DNA from: Candidatus Dadabacteria bacterium CSP1-2
GTDB taxonomy: Bacteria; Desulfobacterota_D; UBA1144; Nemesobacterales; CSP1-2
Assembly: GCA_001443445.1 (NCBI GenBank)
Contig: LDXN01000021.1
Location: 1-43,035, forward strand
Length of the DNA: 43,035 nt
Direction of reading: 5' to 3'
The stretch's first letter is position 1; each line of letters begins with the position of its first letter. Position numbers and translations under genes: made by a program. Of the stretch, positions 15,328 through 23,913 are shown piece by piece. The notes beneath the pieces were generated by a model. It did no database searches. It saw only the letters and a program-made list of their open reading frames with translations, and was not told the origin of the DNA.

Positions 15328-16683
15328 GATAGCAACAAAATGATAGACCTACCCTTAAATTACACCCTTTTTCTAATCGTTATTCTTCTTATGCTCTCAG
15401 CCTTTTTCTCTATGTCTGAAGGTTCGCTCTTTTCCCTTGGCAGGCATCAGCGTGAGAAGATAAAAAAAGAGGGGAAAAAAAGCGCAGCGCTGATTGAGAG
15501 GTTGCTCAAGGATCCTTACAAGCTGATAATTACGATTCTACTAGCAGATGAGGCAATTAACGTTGCTTATACGAGCATTGTTACTTCAACCTTGAGAAAA
15601 ATAATTCATTTACCCTCCGATCAGATAATCACATTAATCTGCATTGGAATAGCTTCCCCTACTCTTCTACTACTTGGTGAAATAGGTCCAAAAACGATAG
15701 GTGTGAAGTATCCGCGACTTTTATCAACCATTGTTTCATATCCCCTTAATTTATTTCACATAATAATAACTCCATTTAGATGGATAATCATGGTTCTCTC
15801 AATAGGGCTCACTTGGCTTCTTGGGGGAAAGATAGAGCATGAACAAAGAACAGGTTTTAACCCTGATGAAGTAAAAGCTCTAGTAGGTCTTGGAAGTGAA
15901 GAAGGGGTGGTAACAGATATTGAGAGGAAACTAGTAGGAAGCCTTTTTAAGCTTGAGGAAGTCCCAGCTTATAAGATAATGACCCCTAGCATTGACTGCT
16001 TCTTTCTTCCTGTAACCATCTCTTCAGCCGATGCAATCATAGAGGTCAAGAAAAGAGGGTTTTCAAGGATTCCCGTTTACAAGGGTGATAGAGATAACAT
16101 TGTTGGAATCCTCTATGTAAAAGACCTCCTTTCTGCTACTGCCCCAGATGGACTCACACTCGAGGGTCTTATAAGACCGCCTTATTTCATACCACGAACA
16201 AAAAGGGCATTTGATTTACTCCGTGAGTTTCAGCAAAAGAGAATCCACATTGCTATTGTCGTAGATGAGTACGGAAGGGTAGACGGTATTGTTACGATGG
16301 AAGACATATTAGAAGAGCTTTTTGGCGAGATAGAGGATGAAAGAAGGGTTACGAAAGAGCACACTATTAAAAAGGATGGAGAAGCTATCCTAATTCCCGG
16401 AAGCCTGAAGATAGATGAATTTAACGACACCATTCTTTTTAGCGTGCTTAGGTTTGGAGGGCTTGAGAACCTGGCGGCGGAACTCGAACTATCAATTCTC
16501 CCCGCTGAAGAGGATCACGAAACAATGGGCGGGTTTGTATTTGACCTTTTTGGAAGGTTCCCACACGAGGGAGAGCATGTTTCTTACGGCAGTATAATTT
16601 TTACGGTGAACAAGGTTTCTGGAAAAAGAATCACTGAGATAAAAGTAGAAAGACTAAAAAAAGAGGGATCTAATGTCGCTTGA
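15313..16683 (+). CDS. DUF21/CNNM-CBS-CorC_HlyC family membrane protein, first copy
   Basis: This encodes 456 residues from ATG 15313, or 447 from ATG 15340. The second start is preferable because the first lies inside a palindromic repeat; neither has a clear ribosome binding site. The order is a DUF21 transmembrane domain (residues about 15-190, starting LFLIVILLMLSAFFSMSEGSLFSL and including EIGPKTIGVKYP), two CBS modules (about 205-345, with MTPSIDCFFLP, GFSRIPVYKGDRDNIVGILYVKDLL and IAIVVDEYGRVDGIVTMEDILEE split across them), and a C-terminal CorC_HlyC domain ending near FTVNKVSGKRITEIKVERL. Relatives are implicated in Mg2+ or Co2+ transport; the older hemolysin label is historical. Its 3' end overlaps the paralogue by 11 bases. 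Confidence 0.9.
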   Translation: MEFLQDSNKMIDLPLNYTLFLIVILLMLSAFFSMSEGSLFSLGRHQREKIKKEGKKSAALIERLLKDPYKLIITILLADEAINVAYTSIVTSTLRKIIHLPSDQIITLICIGIASPTLLLLGEIGPKTIGVKYPRLLSTIVSYPLNLFHIIITPFRWIIMVLSIGLTWLLGGKIEHEQRTGFNPDEVKALVGLGSEEGVVTDIERKLVGSLFKLEEVPAYKIMTPSIDCFFLPVTISSADAIIEVKKRGFSRIPVYKGDRDNIVGILYVKDLLSATAPDGLTLEGLIRPPYFIPRTKRAFDLLREFQQKRIHIAIVVDEYGRVDGIVTMEDILEELFGEIEDERRVTKEHTIKKDGEAILIPGSLKIDEFNDTILFSVLRFGGLENLAAELELSILPAEEDHETMGGFVFDLFGRFPHEGEHVSYGSIIFTVNKVSGKRITEIKVERLKKEGSNVA

Positions 16684-17896
16684 GTTAGTTATTATTGTTA
16701 TTGCAACCTGTCTTCTTCTTCAGGCCTTTTTTGCAGGCTTCGAAATAGCACTAGTTTCTTGCGATAAAATCAAGATGAAATCCCTTGCTGAAGGGGGTTC
16801 AACACGAGCAAAGCTCGTGCTTAAATCATTCCTAGAGATTGAGCGTTTTATAAGCACTAGCCTTGTCGGAATAAATCTCTCGCTAATTACTAGCACGGTC
16901 ATTCTAACCTTTTACATCCAAGACACATACGGAAAAGGAAAGGAGTTCTATGTGGTTTTAATCCTCTCTCCGCTAATCGTGATCTTCGGTCAAGTAGTGC
17001 CAAAAGCCGTTTTTCAAAAAAGAGCAAGCACTATGGTTCTCTGGTCAATCTACCCACTCTGGGTTGCATCAAAGATATTCTCCCCTATTCTCTTTCAAAT
17101 AAACCTCTTTATAAAAGGGCTTTTTAAACTCCTAGGAAGCACTGAAAACCCATTTATAACAAGAGAGGAGCTCCTTCACGCTATTGAAGGTGATGAGACA
17201 ATACGCCAGGGTGGATACAGGGAAAAGATTATAAAAAGAATATTTAGATTCTCTGAGACAAGGGTTGACGAGATAATGATTCCATTAATTCAGGTCTGCG
17301 CCCTCAACGAGGATACTCAAACAAAAGACGCCGTTAAGATAATAAAGGAAACCGGACATTCTAGAATCCCGATCTACCACGAAAGAGTGGATAATATTAC
17401 AGGCATGCTCCAGGCATTTGATCTACTCGGTGCGAAACCAGATGACCCTATAAGGGACTTTTCACTCACCCCGTTTTATGTTCCTGAAACTAAATCTGTT
17501 GATGAGCTTCTAGATGAGATGAAAGAGAAATCTGCCGGAATGGCTGTTGTTGTGGATGAATACGGCGGAGCTGTAGGAGTTATAGCACTCGAAGATATTC
17601 TTGAAGAGGTAGTTGGTGAAATTGAAGACGAATATGACAAGGGTATTAGGCTATGGAGAAAAATCTCGGAGAGTGAATACCTAATAAACCCGAAGATCGA
17701 GATAGAGAAGGTGAATGAAGAGTTAGGACTCGGAATTCCAGAAGGAGAATATGATACACTAAGCGGCTTCCTTCTTTCAGAAGTTGGCTCAATTCCTAAA
17801 GTCGGAGAGGAGATTCCTTTTAAGAATCACAGATTTATAGTGACCAAAGCCTCCCTCAGATCTGTAGAGGAAGTAAAATTAATAGCGGGGAACTAG
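16673..17896 (+). CDS. DUF21/CNNM-CBS-CorC_HlyC family membrane protein, second copy
   Basis: This encodes 407 residues with the same architecture as the preceding gene. The DUF21 membrane domain starts LELVIIVIATCLLLQAFFAGFEIAL, the CBS pair includes GHSRIPIYHERVDNITGMLQAFDLL and MAVVVDEYGGAVGVIALEDILEE, and the CorC_HlyC tail includes YDTLSGFLLSEVGSIPKVGEE. The start at 16673 overlaps the end of the first copy by 11 bases, so the two are one transcription unit and may form a heteromer. The copies differ through most of the membrane domain, so the duplication is old. A role in divalent-cation export is likely for the family but not proved for this protein. Confidence 0.91.
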   Translation: MSLELVIIVIATCLLLQAFFAGFEIALVSCDKIKMKSLAEGGSTRAKLVLKSFLEIERFISTSLVGINLSLITSTVILTFYIQDTYGKGKEFYVVLILSPLIVIFGQVVPKAVFQKRASTMVLWSIYPLWVASKIFSPILFQINLFIKGLFKLLGSTENPFITREELLHAIEGDETIRQGGYREKIIKRIFRFSETRVDEIMIPLIQVCALNEDTQTKDAVKIIKETGHSRIPIYHERVDNITGMLQAFDLLGAKPDDPIRDFSLTPFYVPETKSVDELLDEMKEKSAGMAVVVDEYGGAVGVIALEDILEEVVGEIEDEYDKGIRLWRKISESEYLINPKIEIEKVNEELGLGIPEGEYDTLSGFLLSEVGSIPKVGEEIPFKNHRFIVTKASLRSVEEVKLIAGN

Positions 17897-18485
17897 AATG
17901 GAGATGTCATCCTGTCCTTCTTAGATTCCCGCTAAAACTTGTACCCGCATGCTTTAAGCGGGTAACATGCGGGAATCACAGCCCTTCTGTCATTCCCGTC
18001 CTCAGGTTAAACCGGAGGATCAATCGGGCATCCACCGTTCCTGTCATACCCGAGTGCAGTTATCGGGTATCCATGTCACATATTCCATTATCCGAGGTTA
18101 CAAAACCTCGGCTATCGTGTTGTGATTATTTGAAAATAACATTCGATAGCAGCGACTTTCTAGTCGCTGATTTTAACAAGAGAAATTTATCGCGTCTAGC
18201 CTATCCTGAGCGGGCGGTCAGTAGATTTTGAGCAAGACTTATAATCCACCCATAATAGATGCGCGATGTAAACAAAAAATGGTTATACCAACGGTTTATC
18301 ACCAGGGGGGAGACCACCAATTCTTTCGATAAACTCAGACAGGCTTGCTGGTGTTCAGTTAGTAGGACATAAGCAAGGCCCGTTGCATACCTAGTATGTT
18401 TTTGATCAACTTTCATAAATCCGACAACTTTTTCTTAGTGCTTATTTGTGGCTAAGTAGTCAAATTTCAGATATTATTCTGGCAA
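17897..18485. repeat. Gene-free interval packed with short palindromes
   Basis: No gene is supported. Elements seen are a nested pair (outer GATTCCCGC ... GCGGGAATC at 17924-17977, inner ACCCGC ... GCGGGT at 17943-17962), ATACCCGA ... TCGGGTAT at 18046-18070, CCGAGGTT ... AACCTCGG at 18092-18111, and AGCGACTTTCTAGTCGCT at 18151-18168. The part from 18180 to 18470 is unassigned, apart from TATTAT at 18472-18477, which could be a -10 box for hisB. Confidence 0.7.
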
Positions 18486-19073
18486 ATGTTAAGACGAGCC
18501 GCTTTAAAGAAAAAAACCTCTGAGGTAGAGGTTTCGGTTGACATTAACCTAGACGGGAAGGGAAAGTACGATATTGAAACAGGTATTCCCTTTTTCAATC
18601 ATATGCTTTCACAATTTGCAAAACACGGATACTTTGACCTTACGCTCAAAGCAAAAGGCGACATTGAAATAGACTATCACCACACAGTGGAAGATGTCGG
18701 GCTTGCTTTAGGCGAGGCTTTTCTTAAAGCCCTAGGAGATAAAAGGGCAATATCAAGGTTTGGAGAGGCGTTTGTACCATTTGATGACACGCTTGTATTT
18801 GCATCGGTTGATCTGAGCGGGAGACCTTATTTTGCATATAAAGTACGTACACCTAAAAGCAAGGTCGGAGATTTTGATATAGAGCTCGGACGAGAGTTTT
18901 TCAAATCTCTTTCTAATGCGCTAAAATGCAATCTCCATATCGAACAAAAATATGGCAACAATCTTCACCATATAATCGAAGCAACCTTTAAAGCAGTCGG
19001 ACGCGCGCTTGATAAGGCTTCAAGCATAGACTCACGCTCAGAGGAAATCCCGTCAACCAAGGGAAAACTTTAA
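18486..19073 (+). CDS. hisB: Imidazoleglycerol-phosphate dehydratase
   Basis: This encodes 195 residues, the monofunctional form. It dehydrates imidazole glycerol phosphate to imidazole acetol phosphate in histidine synthesis, using Mn2+ bound by His and Glu clusters. The metal-binding signatures are present: FFNHMLSQFAKHGYFDL, DYHHTVEDVGLALGEA, and in the second half CNLHIEQKYGNNLHHIIEATFKA split around the helix. The C-terminus ends STKGKL, as in the family. No ribosome binding site precedes ATG 18486, and TATTAT ends eight bases before it, so the mRNA may be leaderless or nearly so. It is followed by a hairpin repeat and hisH. Confidence 0.95.
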   Translation: MLRRAALKKKTSEVEVSVDINLDGKGKYDIETGIPFFNHMLSQFAKHGYFDLTLKAKGDIEIDYHHTVEDVGLALGEAFLKALGDKRAISRFGEAFVPFDDTLVFASVDLSGRPYFAYKVRTPKSKVGDFDIELGREFFKSLSNALKCNLHIEQKYGNNLHHIIEATFKAVGRALDKASSIDSRSEEIPSTKGKL

Positions 19074-19076
19074 CTA

Positions 19077-19180
19077 TTGAGCCACGAATTGACACGAATG
19101 ACCGCGAATGAAAAGAAAAAATTGAATATAAAGATTTTAAATTTCTTATTCGTGTATATTCGTGCTCATTAGTGGCTAAA
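19077..19180. repeat. Imperfect inverted repeat between hisB and hisH (ATTCGTG type)
   Basis: The left arm GAGCCACGAATTGACACGAA and the right arm, with TATTCGTG, TATTCGTGC and CATTAGTGGCTAAA, are near reverse complements around an A/T-rich centre. The terminal GCCAC / GTGGC design is the one seen at 2839-2928. It fills almost the whole space between the two his genes. Confidence 0.8.
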
Positions 19181-19195
19181 TAATGGGAAACTCTA

Positions 19196-19831
19196 ATGAT
19201 TGCTATTGTAGATTACGGAATGGGAAATCTTAGAAGTGTAAAGAAGGCGTTTGAGTCCCTTGGATTTCTACCTACTGTGACAAGGAATCCAGAAGAGACC
19301 TTGAACTCAGACGGGCTTGTTCTCCCCGGTGTTGGCGCATTCGGGGATTGTATGAAAAACCTCGAAGATTTCGGTTTAGTAGATCCGATAAAGTCGTTCA
19401 TAAATACTGGGAAGCCGTTTCTAGGAATCTGCCTTGGTCTTCAACTCCTATTTGAAGAAAGCGAAGAATCCCCAGATGTGAAAGGGCTTCGTATTCTAAA
19501 AGGCAAGGTTATCAGGTTTCCGAGATTCGATGAAGAAAGGCTCAAAGTCCCACACATGGGATGGAATCAAGTAGAGGTTGAGCGCACACTCTCGGTACTA
19601 AAAGGGATACCTGGTGGGAGCTGGTTTTATTTTGTTCACTCGTATTTCCCAGAACCAGAAGACAGCAGTGTAATTGCAGGAAAAACTCAGTACGGTATAG
19701 AATTCACATCCGCAATAGAGAAAGATAATGTCTTTGCCTGCCAGTTCCATCCCGAGAAAAGTAGTACCCTAGGCCTCAGGATTCTTGAAAACTTTGCGGT
19801 TATGTGCGGGGAGAAGAAGAGAGGAGTATAA
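19196..19831 (+). CDS. hisH: Imidazole glycerol phosphate synthase, glutamine amidotransferase subunit
   Basis: This encodes 211 residues. HisH hydrolyses glutamine and channels ammonia to HisF, giving imidazole glycerol phosphate and AICAR. The class I amidotransferase triad is intact: C79 in FLGICLGLQLLFE, with H185 and E187 in CQFHPEKSS. The opening IAIVDYGMGNLRSVKKAFE, VLPGVGAFGDCM and VPHMGWNQ are family signatures. HisF, HisA and the remaining his genes are not in the window, so the pathway genes are dispersed here. It is separated from hisB by a hairpin repeat. About 190 gene-free bases follow, with two palindromes. Confidence 0.95.
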   Translation: MIAIVDYGMGNLRSVKKAFESLGFLPTVTRNPEETLNSDGLVLPGVGAFGDCMKNLEDFGLVDPIKSFINTGKPFLGICLGLQLLFEESEESPDVKGLRILKGKVIRFPRFDEERLKVPHMGWNQVEVERTLSVLKGIPGGSWFYFVHSYFPEPEDSSVIAGKTQYGIEFTSAIEKDNVFACQFHPEKSSTLGLRILENFAVMCGEKKRGV

Positions 19832-19927
19832 CACGATTCCAATTATGAATTTGCTAAAAAATTTCTTCCTTTTATTTCCTGATCCACTTAGTTTTCTTTG
19901 CACAAAGCAAATGTTGGCGTGAATTTT

Positions 19928-20005
19928 AGCAGGGTTAGAAAACCCTGCCTATAGGCCGTGATTGTTATTCCACCAATCAAGATAGCGGGGACATTCTTGT
20001 CCCGC
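19928..20005. repeat. Two short palindromes
   Basis: AGCAGGGTTAGAAAACCCTG begins at 19928, and AGCGGGGACATTCTTGTCCC begins at 19984, closing with GC at 20005. Each is a stem with a short loop. Both belong to the arm-variable hairpins also seen at 10859, 18092, 18151 and 38346-38480. Confidence 0.75.
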
Positions 20006-20020
20006 ATATTTAAAAAACTT

Positions 20021-22279
20021 CTAATCGTATATTGCCTTGTAGACTCCATAGCTCCTTAGAACCCTTTTTACATAGTTCCTTGTTTCCTGATATGGAATTT
20101 CTTCAATAAACTCATCAACCTCCAAGTTGTTTAGTTTTTCTACCCATCTTGCCACATTATGCGGTCCAGCATTGTAGCTAGCAATCGCAAGATAGACAAC
20201 TCCGTTATACTGCTCTAACACCTCTTGGAAATATGCTGTTCCGAGCTCTATGTTTACGATTGGGATATAAAGCATGTCAGTATTATATCCACTAATCCCA
20301 ACCTTCTGTGCCGTGCTTCTCCCTGTATCTGGTATAAGCTGCATTAGCCCAATAGCACCAGAACGAGAAACAGCATCATCTTGAAACCTGCTTTCCTCTC
20401 TAATTATCGAGTATACGATGAACTCATCCGCCTGATATTTTCCAGAGTGTAATCTTACAATCTCATTAAATCCCTTCGGATAGGAAAGCCAGTAAGCTTC
20501 AGGAAGTCTAATATCCTGTGCAATCTTTATCGAATGGTTAAATTTCTTAGCTCTATTGTATAGCCTACTTACATCCATCAAATCCCATGTATTGGTAACC
20601 TCTTTCTCCAATTCCAGTATTTCTAAAATTGCATCATCAAAAGTACCTAGCTCTATCAACAACTCAGCTTTACTCTTCCTTGGATTTACCTTTTTAACCA
20701 TGTCAGTTTTCGTGTTGGAATTTGGAGAAATATTAAGTTTTGGTATGGAACCCAACTTCTTTAATGCTATATAGGAATAATAGGTTGGATTATCAGAACG
20801 GGCTAGACTTTCATAGATATTTATAGCCTCCTCCTTTCTACCCATTTTTTCTAGGATTCTCGCTTTCCAATAGGTAGCCCTTGCTGAATTATTTGGAGAT
20901 TCAGAATTGGTAAACGATGAAAACGTAACTAGAGCCTCTCTTAATCTTCCATTCCTATAATGAACCCATCCAAGATTCCATGCAGCATCTTCAGCGAACT
21001 CACTACTTGGATATGTTCTTATGAGTAAGTCGTAAAGCTCAAGTGCCTTCTTAAAATCCAAGTTAACCTGGTAGAGACGCGCAGCGCTATATAGCGCCTC
21101 TGGAGCCATATCGCTGTTGGGATAAAACAAAGGGATTTGAGTTAGGATTTCTGCAGCTTCCTGATCGCGCCCTAGCTTAAGGCTAATCTTTGACATCCAG
21201 AAAAGCGCCTCCGGGGAGCTAATTCCAACCAGAATATTCGAGGCTTCGTCAAGTTGACCTACACGATACTTTATAATAGCTGTTTTGAGCTTTACATCAT
21301 CGGTCTTTTTTGAGACCATATCAAAGTATTTAAGTGCTGAATCCCACTTCGTTAGTTTAAACAGTCTCTCAGCCCTTCTTAGGAAATCGGACTCATTAAG
21401 TAAAAATGGAAGCCCTTCCCTTTCACTAATTTGTGAAGCCTTTGCTAATGCACCTTCTGAAAACCTAGACTCAGGAAACTCTATCCAAAGTTCTTTGTAT
21501 GTGTTTACGGCTTCTTTGTATTTTTTCTGCCTCTCCAATGATTCACCAATATCGTTTAATAAAGACGCCCTAACCAAGGGATCACTTTCATCAGCATATA
21601 GAGACCTAAACATATTTTCAGCTTTTGCATATTCCCCCATATTTGAATAAAGTTCGGCGATTTGAATAAGTGTCTTTTTTCTTAAACTGCTAGTAGGATA
21701 GTTTGTTAAAACCTTTTGAAATTGCTCTTCCGCACTTGTTAAGTTTCCTAAACCCTTTTCTCCAATTGCACGGTAGTAACTCACATAGTCAGCAATTACA
21801 CTGAGTTCGTTTTCGAGTCCACTTAGTATTGTCACCCCTTCTGCAAACCTCCCAAGTTGTATGTAGCAGTACCCCTTTTTATATTTCTCACGAGGATTTT
21901 CTTTATCTTGAAGGGATAATTGAACTAGACTTTGGCAATCTATCTCCGCTAGAGCATATGAGTTAAAGAGATAAAGGGAAACTAAGATTCCGAGGAGGGT
22001 TGAAATAAACGTCGTAGTAGTGGAGAACCCTGCAGCATGGAAAAGACAGTCCCTTTGGTCATTGCGAGGAGCGAGTGAGCCAAAGCCCAGAGCGAAGCGA
22101 AGGGGACGAAGCAATCCCAAAAGAGAGATTGCTTCGCGGAGTTTATACTGAGCACATTCGATTCTCTCAGTGCAAGCTCCGCAAATGTGCTTGCAATGAC
22201 AGTAAAAACCCTGTAGCAAGCTATAGAGAATTATCGAGTTAAATTGGAAGAATATATTTGCGCTATAGTGTTTATTCAT
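20021..22279 (-). CDS. slt: Soluble lytic murein transglycosylase with TPR repeats and repeat-derived N-terminus
   Basis: From ATG 22279 this encodes 752 residues. AGGTGA lies seven bases before this ATG, eight bases after the permease stop, so it is preferred over ATG 22333, which overlaps the permease. The C-terminal GH23 domain has the catalytic Glu in YSIIREESRFQDDAVS (about E628), then GAIGLMQLIPDTG and IASYNAGPHNVARW. It cleaves peptidoglycan glycan strands to 1,6-anhydro ends. Residues about 150-560 are many TPR-like helical pairs, as in Slt70. The odd part is the N-terminus: about 48 residues (roughly YCHCKHICGACTERIECAQY to LAPRNDQ) are the translation of a dispersed 143-base repeat, and the likely native signal peptide (FISTLLGILVSLYLFNSYALA) comes only after it, with no ATG directly before. 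Export may be impaired, or a non-ATG start may be used internally. Confidence 0.88.
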   Translation of the reverse strand: MNKHYSANIFFQFNSIILYSLLQGFYCHCKHICGACTERIECAQYKLREAISLLGLLRPLRFALGFGSLAPRNDQRDCLFHAAGFSTTTTFISTLLGILVSLYLFNSYALAEIDCQSLVQLSLQDKENPREKYKKGYCYIQLGRFAEGVTILSGLENELSVIADYVSYYRAIGEKGLGNLTSAEEQFQKVLTNYPTSSLRKKTLIQIAELYSNMGEYAKAENMFRSLYADESDPLVRASLLNDIGESLERQKKYKEAVNTYKELWIEFPESRFSEGALAKASQISEREGLPFLLNESDFLRRAERLFKLTKWDSALKYFDMVSKKTDDVKLKTAIIKYRVGQLDEASNILVGISSPEALFWMSKISLKLGRDQEAAEILTQIPLFYPNSDMAPEALYSAARLYQVNLDFKKALELYDLLIRTYPSSEFAEDAAWNLGWVHYRNGRLREALVTFSSFTNSESPNNSARATYWKARILEKMGRKEEAINIYESLARSDNPTYYSYIALKKLGSIPKLNISPNSNTKTDMVKKVNPRKSKAELLIELGTFDDAILEILELEKEVTNTWDLMDVSRLYNRAKKFNHSIKIAQDIRLPEAYWLSYPKGFNEIVRLHSGKYQADEFIVYSIIREESRFQDDAVSRSGAIGLMQLIPDTGRSTAQKVGISGYNTDMLYIPIVNIELGTAYFQEVLEQYNGVVYLAIASYNAGPHNVARWVEKLNNLEVDEFIEEIPYQETRNYVKRVLRSYGVYKAIYD
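22058..22200. repeat. 143-base dispersed-type element inside the slt frame
   Basis: It begins GTCATTGCGAGGAGCGAGTG and ends TGCTTGCAATGAC, so the outer 8-11 bases are inverted repeats. An inner hairpin pairs GAAGCAATC with GATTGCTTC (about 22110-22138). This is the style of the widespread GTCATTGCGAGGAGC intergenic element. It lies in coding sequence and keeps the minus-strand frame open. The flanks are similar (CAGGGTTTTTAC upstream and CAGGGTTCTCCAC downstream in the gene sense). Confidence 0.75.
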
Positions 22280-22286
22280 TAACGGT

Positions 22287-23099
22287 TCACCTTCTACTCC
22301 TTTTTGGGTCAAGAATGTCCCTAATCCCCTCACCCAAGAGGTTAAATGAAAGCGCAGTTAAAAATATAGCAATACTTGGAAATGCTATCAGATGAGGTAC
22401 TGTTCTCATCCCCTGCCAGCCTGTGCTTGCGAGCGTCCCCCAACTCGCCTGAGGTGGAGATATTCCAAGCCCAAGAAAGCTCAAAGTAGATTCTGCCAAT
22501 ATTGCATAAGGTATTGCAAAGGTAAGTGTCACAATTAAGGGACTCAGAATATTTGGAAATAGATGCACTATAAACACCCTAAAAGGAGAGGCTCCTAGGC
22601 TTCTAGCTGATTCAATGAAGGTTAAGGTTTTTACCTGCATAACGCTTCCCCTAACAATCCTGGCAACACGCATCCACGCGGTTAGTCCAAGTGAAATAAC
22701 TATCCCTTCTACCCCCTTTCCAACTATAAGTGTCATAAGAACAATAAGGAGAAGGTCCGGAAGAGAATAAAAAACATCAACAATTCTCATCATTAACTCA
22801 TCTACCTTTGCCCCAATGTATCCTGAAACCGCACCATAGGTTGTGCCAATTACAAGTGCAACAAGAGCTGTCCCAAGTGCAACAGCCATTGAAACCCTTG
22901 CTCCGTAAATTATTCTGCTTAAAATATCTCTTCCAGCTTCATCCGTTCCCATCGGATGTTGTTTACTTGGAATACTGAGTGTATTTTCAAAATCCGTTTC
23001 GTCATATTTATATGGAGAAATATATGGAGCGGCAGCAGCAAGAAAAATAACAAATACGATAAAGGTAGCCGTTGTGATTACTTGAGCCTTTAGAATCAA
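22287..23099 (-). CDS. ABC transporter permease, OppC/DppC family, orphan
   Basis: This encodes 270 residues. An N-terminal membrane segment (VITTATFIVFVIFLAAAAPYI) is followed by SIPSKQHPMGTDEAGRDILSRIIYGARVS in two adjoining motifs typical of OppC-type permeases. The core holds about five more membrane segments. The EAA loop is SARSLGASPFRVFIVHLFPN, which docks the ATPase. FLGLGISPPQASWG and the ending NLLGEGIRDILDPK also fit. The family imports peptides or nickel with a partner permease, two ATPases and a binding protein. None of these is adjacent; the next gene is the lytic transglycosylase, eight bases away. Import of murein peptides is an attractive guess, unproved. Confidence 0.9.
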   Translation of the reverse strand: MILKAQVITTATFIVFVIFLAAAAPYISPYKYDETDFENTLSIPSKQHPMGTDEAGRDILSRIIYGARVSMAVALGTALVALVIGTTYGAVSGYIGAKVDELMMRIVDVFYSLPDLLLIVLMTLIVGKGVEGIVISLGLTAWMRVARIVRGSVMQVKTLTFIESARSLGASPFRVFIVHLFPNILSPLIVTLTFAIPYAILAESTLSFLGLGISPPQASWGTLASTGWQGMRTVPHLIAFPSIAIFLTALSFNLLGEGIRDILDPKRSRR

Positions 23100-23226
23100 C
23101 TTGTTAAGCCTTTCCCATTAAGTTAAGCTCAAGATAACATAAAAAAGAAATTTTAAATAGGTTGGTTGTAACAAGTTTATATAAAAAATCACTACATAAA
23201 ATCTACTTTTTGAAAATTCTTTAACA

Positions 23227-23577
23227 TCACCTTCTATCGGGATAGGTGGCCTTAACAACAGTTTTAATTCCTCCTCTAACATTGAAGTCCCCGATCACTT
23301 CTGCCCTTATAGGTCTACACGCCTCTACTATGTCATCAAGAATTTTATTTGTCACATGTTCGTGGAACTGTCCCGTGTCACGATATGAAAACATATAGAG
23401 TTTAAGAGACTTTAGTTCTATGCATAGCTCATCTGGAACGTACTTAATTTTTATCACCGCAAAATCAGGCTGTCCTGTTCTTGGACAGAGGCATGTAAAT
23501 TCGGGACAGGTTATTTCAATCTCATACTCTCTACCCCGATACTGATTCTTGAATGTCTCTAGCTTTGGTTGTCCCAT
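23227..23577 (-). CDS. queF: NADPH-dependent 7-cyano-7-deazaguanine reductase
   Basis: From ATG 23577 (MGQPKLETF) this encodes 116 residues; a TTG at 23601 would add eight. QueF reduces preQ0 to preQ1 in queuosine synthesis. The catalytic Cys is in [17 protein letters not shown], with the Asp four residues after GQ. The QueF motif is [20 protein letters not shown], and [13 protein letters not shown] ends the fold. Length fits the single-domain class I enzymes. No other queuosine gene is beside it. A preQ1 riboswitch was looked for upstream and not seen. It is probably in the same direction and transcript as the 59-residue gene that ends 72 bases upstream of the start. Confidence 0.93.
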   Translation of the reverse strand: MGQPKLETFKNQYRGREYEIEITCPEFTCLCPRTGQPDFAVIKIKYVPDELCIELKSLKLYMFSYRDTGQFHEHVTNKILDDIVEACRPIRAEVIGDFNVRGGIKTVVKATYPDRR

Positions 23578-23649
23578 TAATAAACAAGCTCTAATGACCA
23601 ATTCCCAATATTGTTTGTGATTTGAGATTTGTTATTTGGAAATTGTAGT

Positions 23650-23829
23650 TTATGAGTGCACTGACAACTCGATTTCATAACCGCCCTTTATCTTCTTTAC
23701 CCTCTTCTCGTTATAGCCATGCATGACGTACTGAAGTCCCTTTTTTGCAGCCTCCCTGATTTTTTGCTCAGATTTCTTTTTGAGCTCACCCTTTGTTTTA
23801 GCCTTCACTGTTATAAGCATCGCAGGCAT
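23650..23829 (-). CDS. Small lysine-rich protein, 59 residues, unknown
   Basis: ATG at 23829 is preceded on the minus strand by AGGAGAGGTGAG, an excellent ribosome binding site at good spacing. The frame runs 59 codons to TAA at 23650-23652. The protein starts MPAMLITVKAKTKGELKKKS and has 14 lysines. A short beta start (MLITVKA), a long basic helix (GELKKKSEQKIREAAKKGLQ) and a final strand (GYEIELSVHS) are apparent. No family is recognised; the basic character would suit nucleic-acid or ribosome binding, which is inference. It lies between tRNA-Gln (opposite strand) and queF. Confidence 0.75.
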   Translation of the reverse strand: MPAMLITVKAKTKGELKKKSEQKIREAAKKGLQYVMHGYNEKRVKKIKGGYEIELSVHS

Positions 23830-23913
23830 GTTTACTCACCTCTCCTTTACATCAATTCTTGAATTCTTGAAAGTTATTTTATCCTACATATCCGCCTTAG
23901 GGAAGGAGAAACC

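Noticed and set aside
18201-18416. 71-codon minus-strand frame before hisB
   Set aside because: No ribosome binding site, no protein-like pattern, and it adjoins a block of palindromic repeats.
22058-22200. Zinc-finger-like cysteines (YCHCKHICGAC) at the N-terminus of the transglycosylase
   Set aside because: These residues are the translation of a dispersed non-coding repeat, so the cysteine pattern is incidental.
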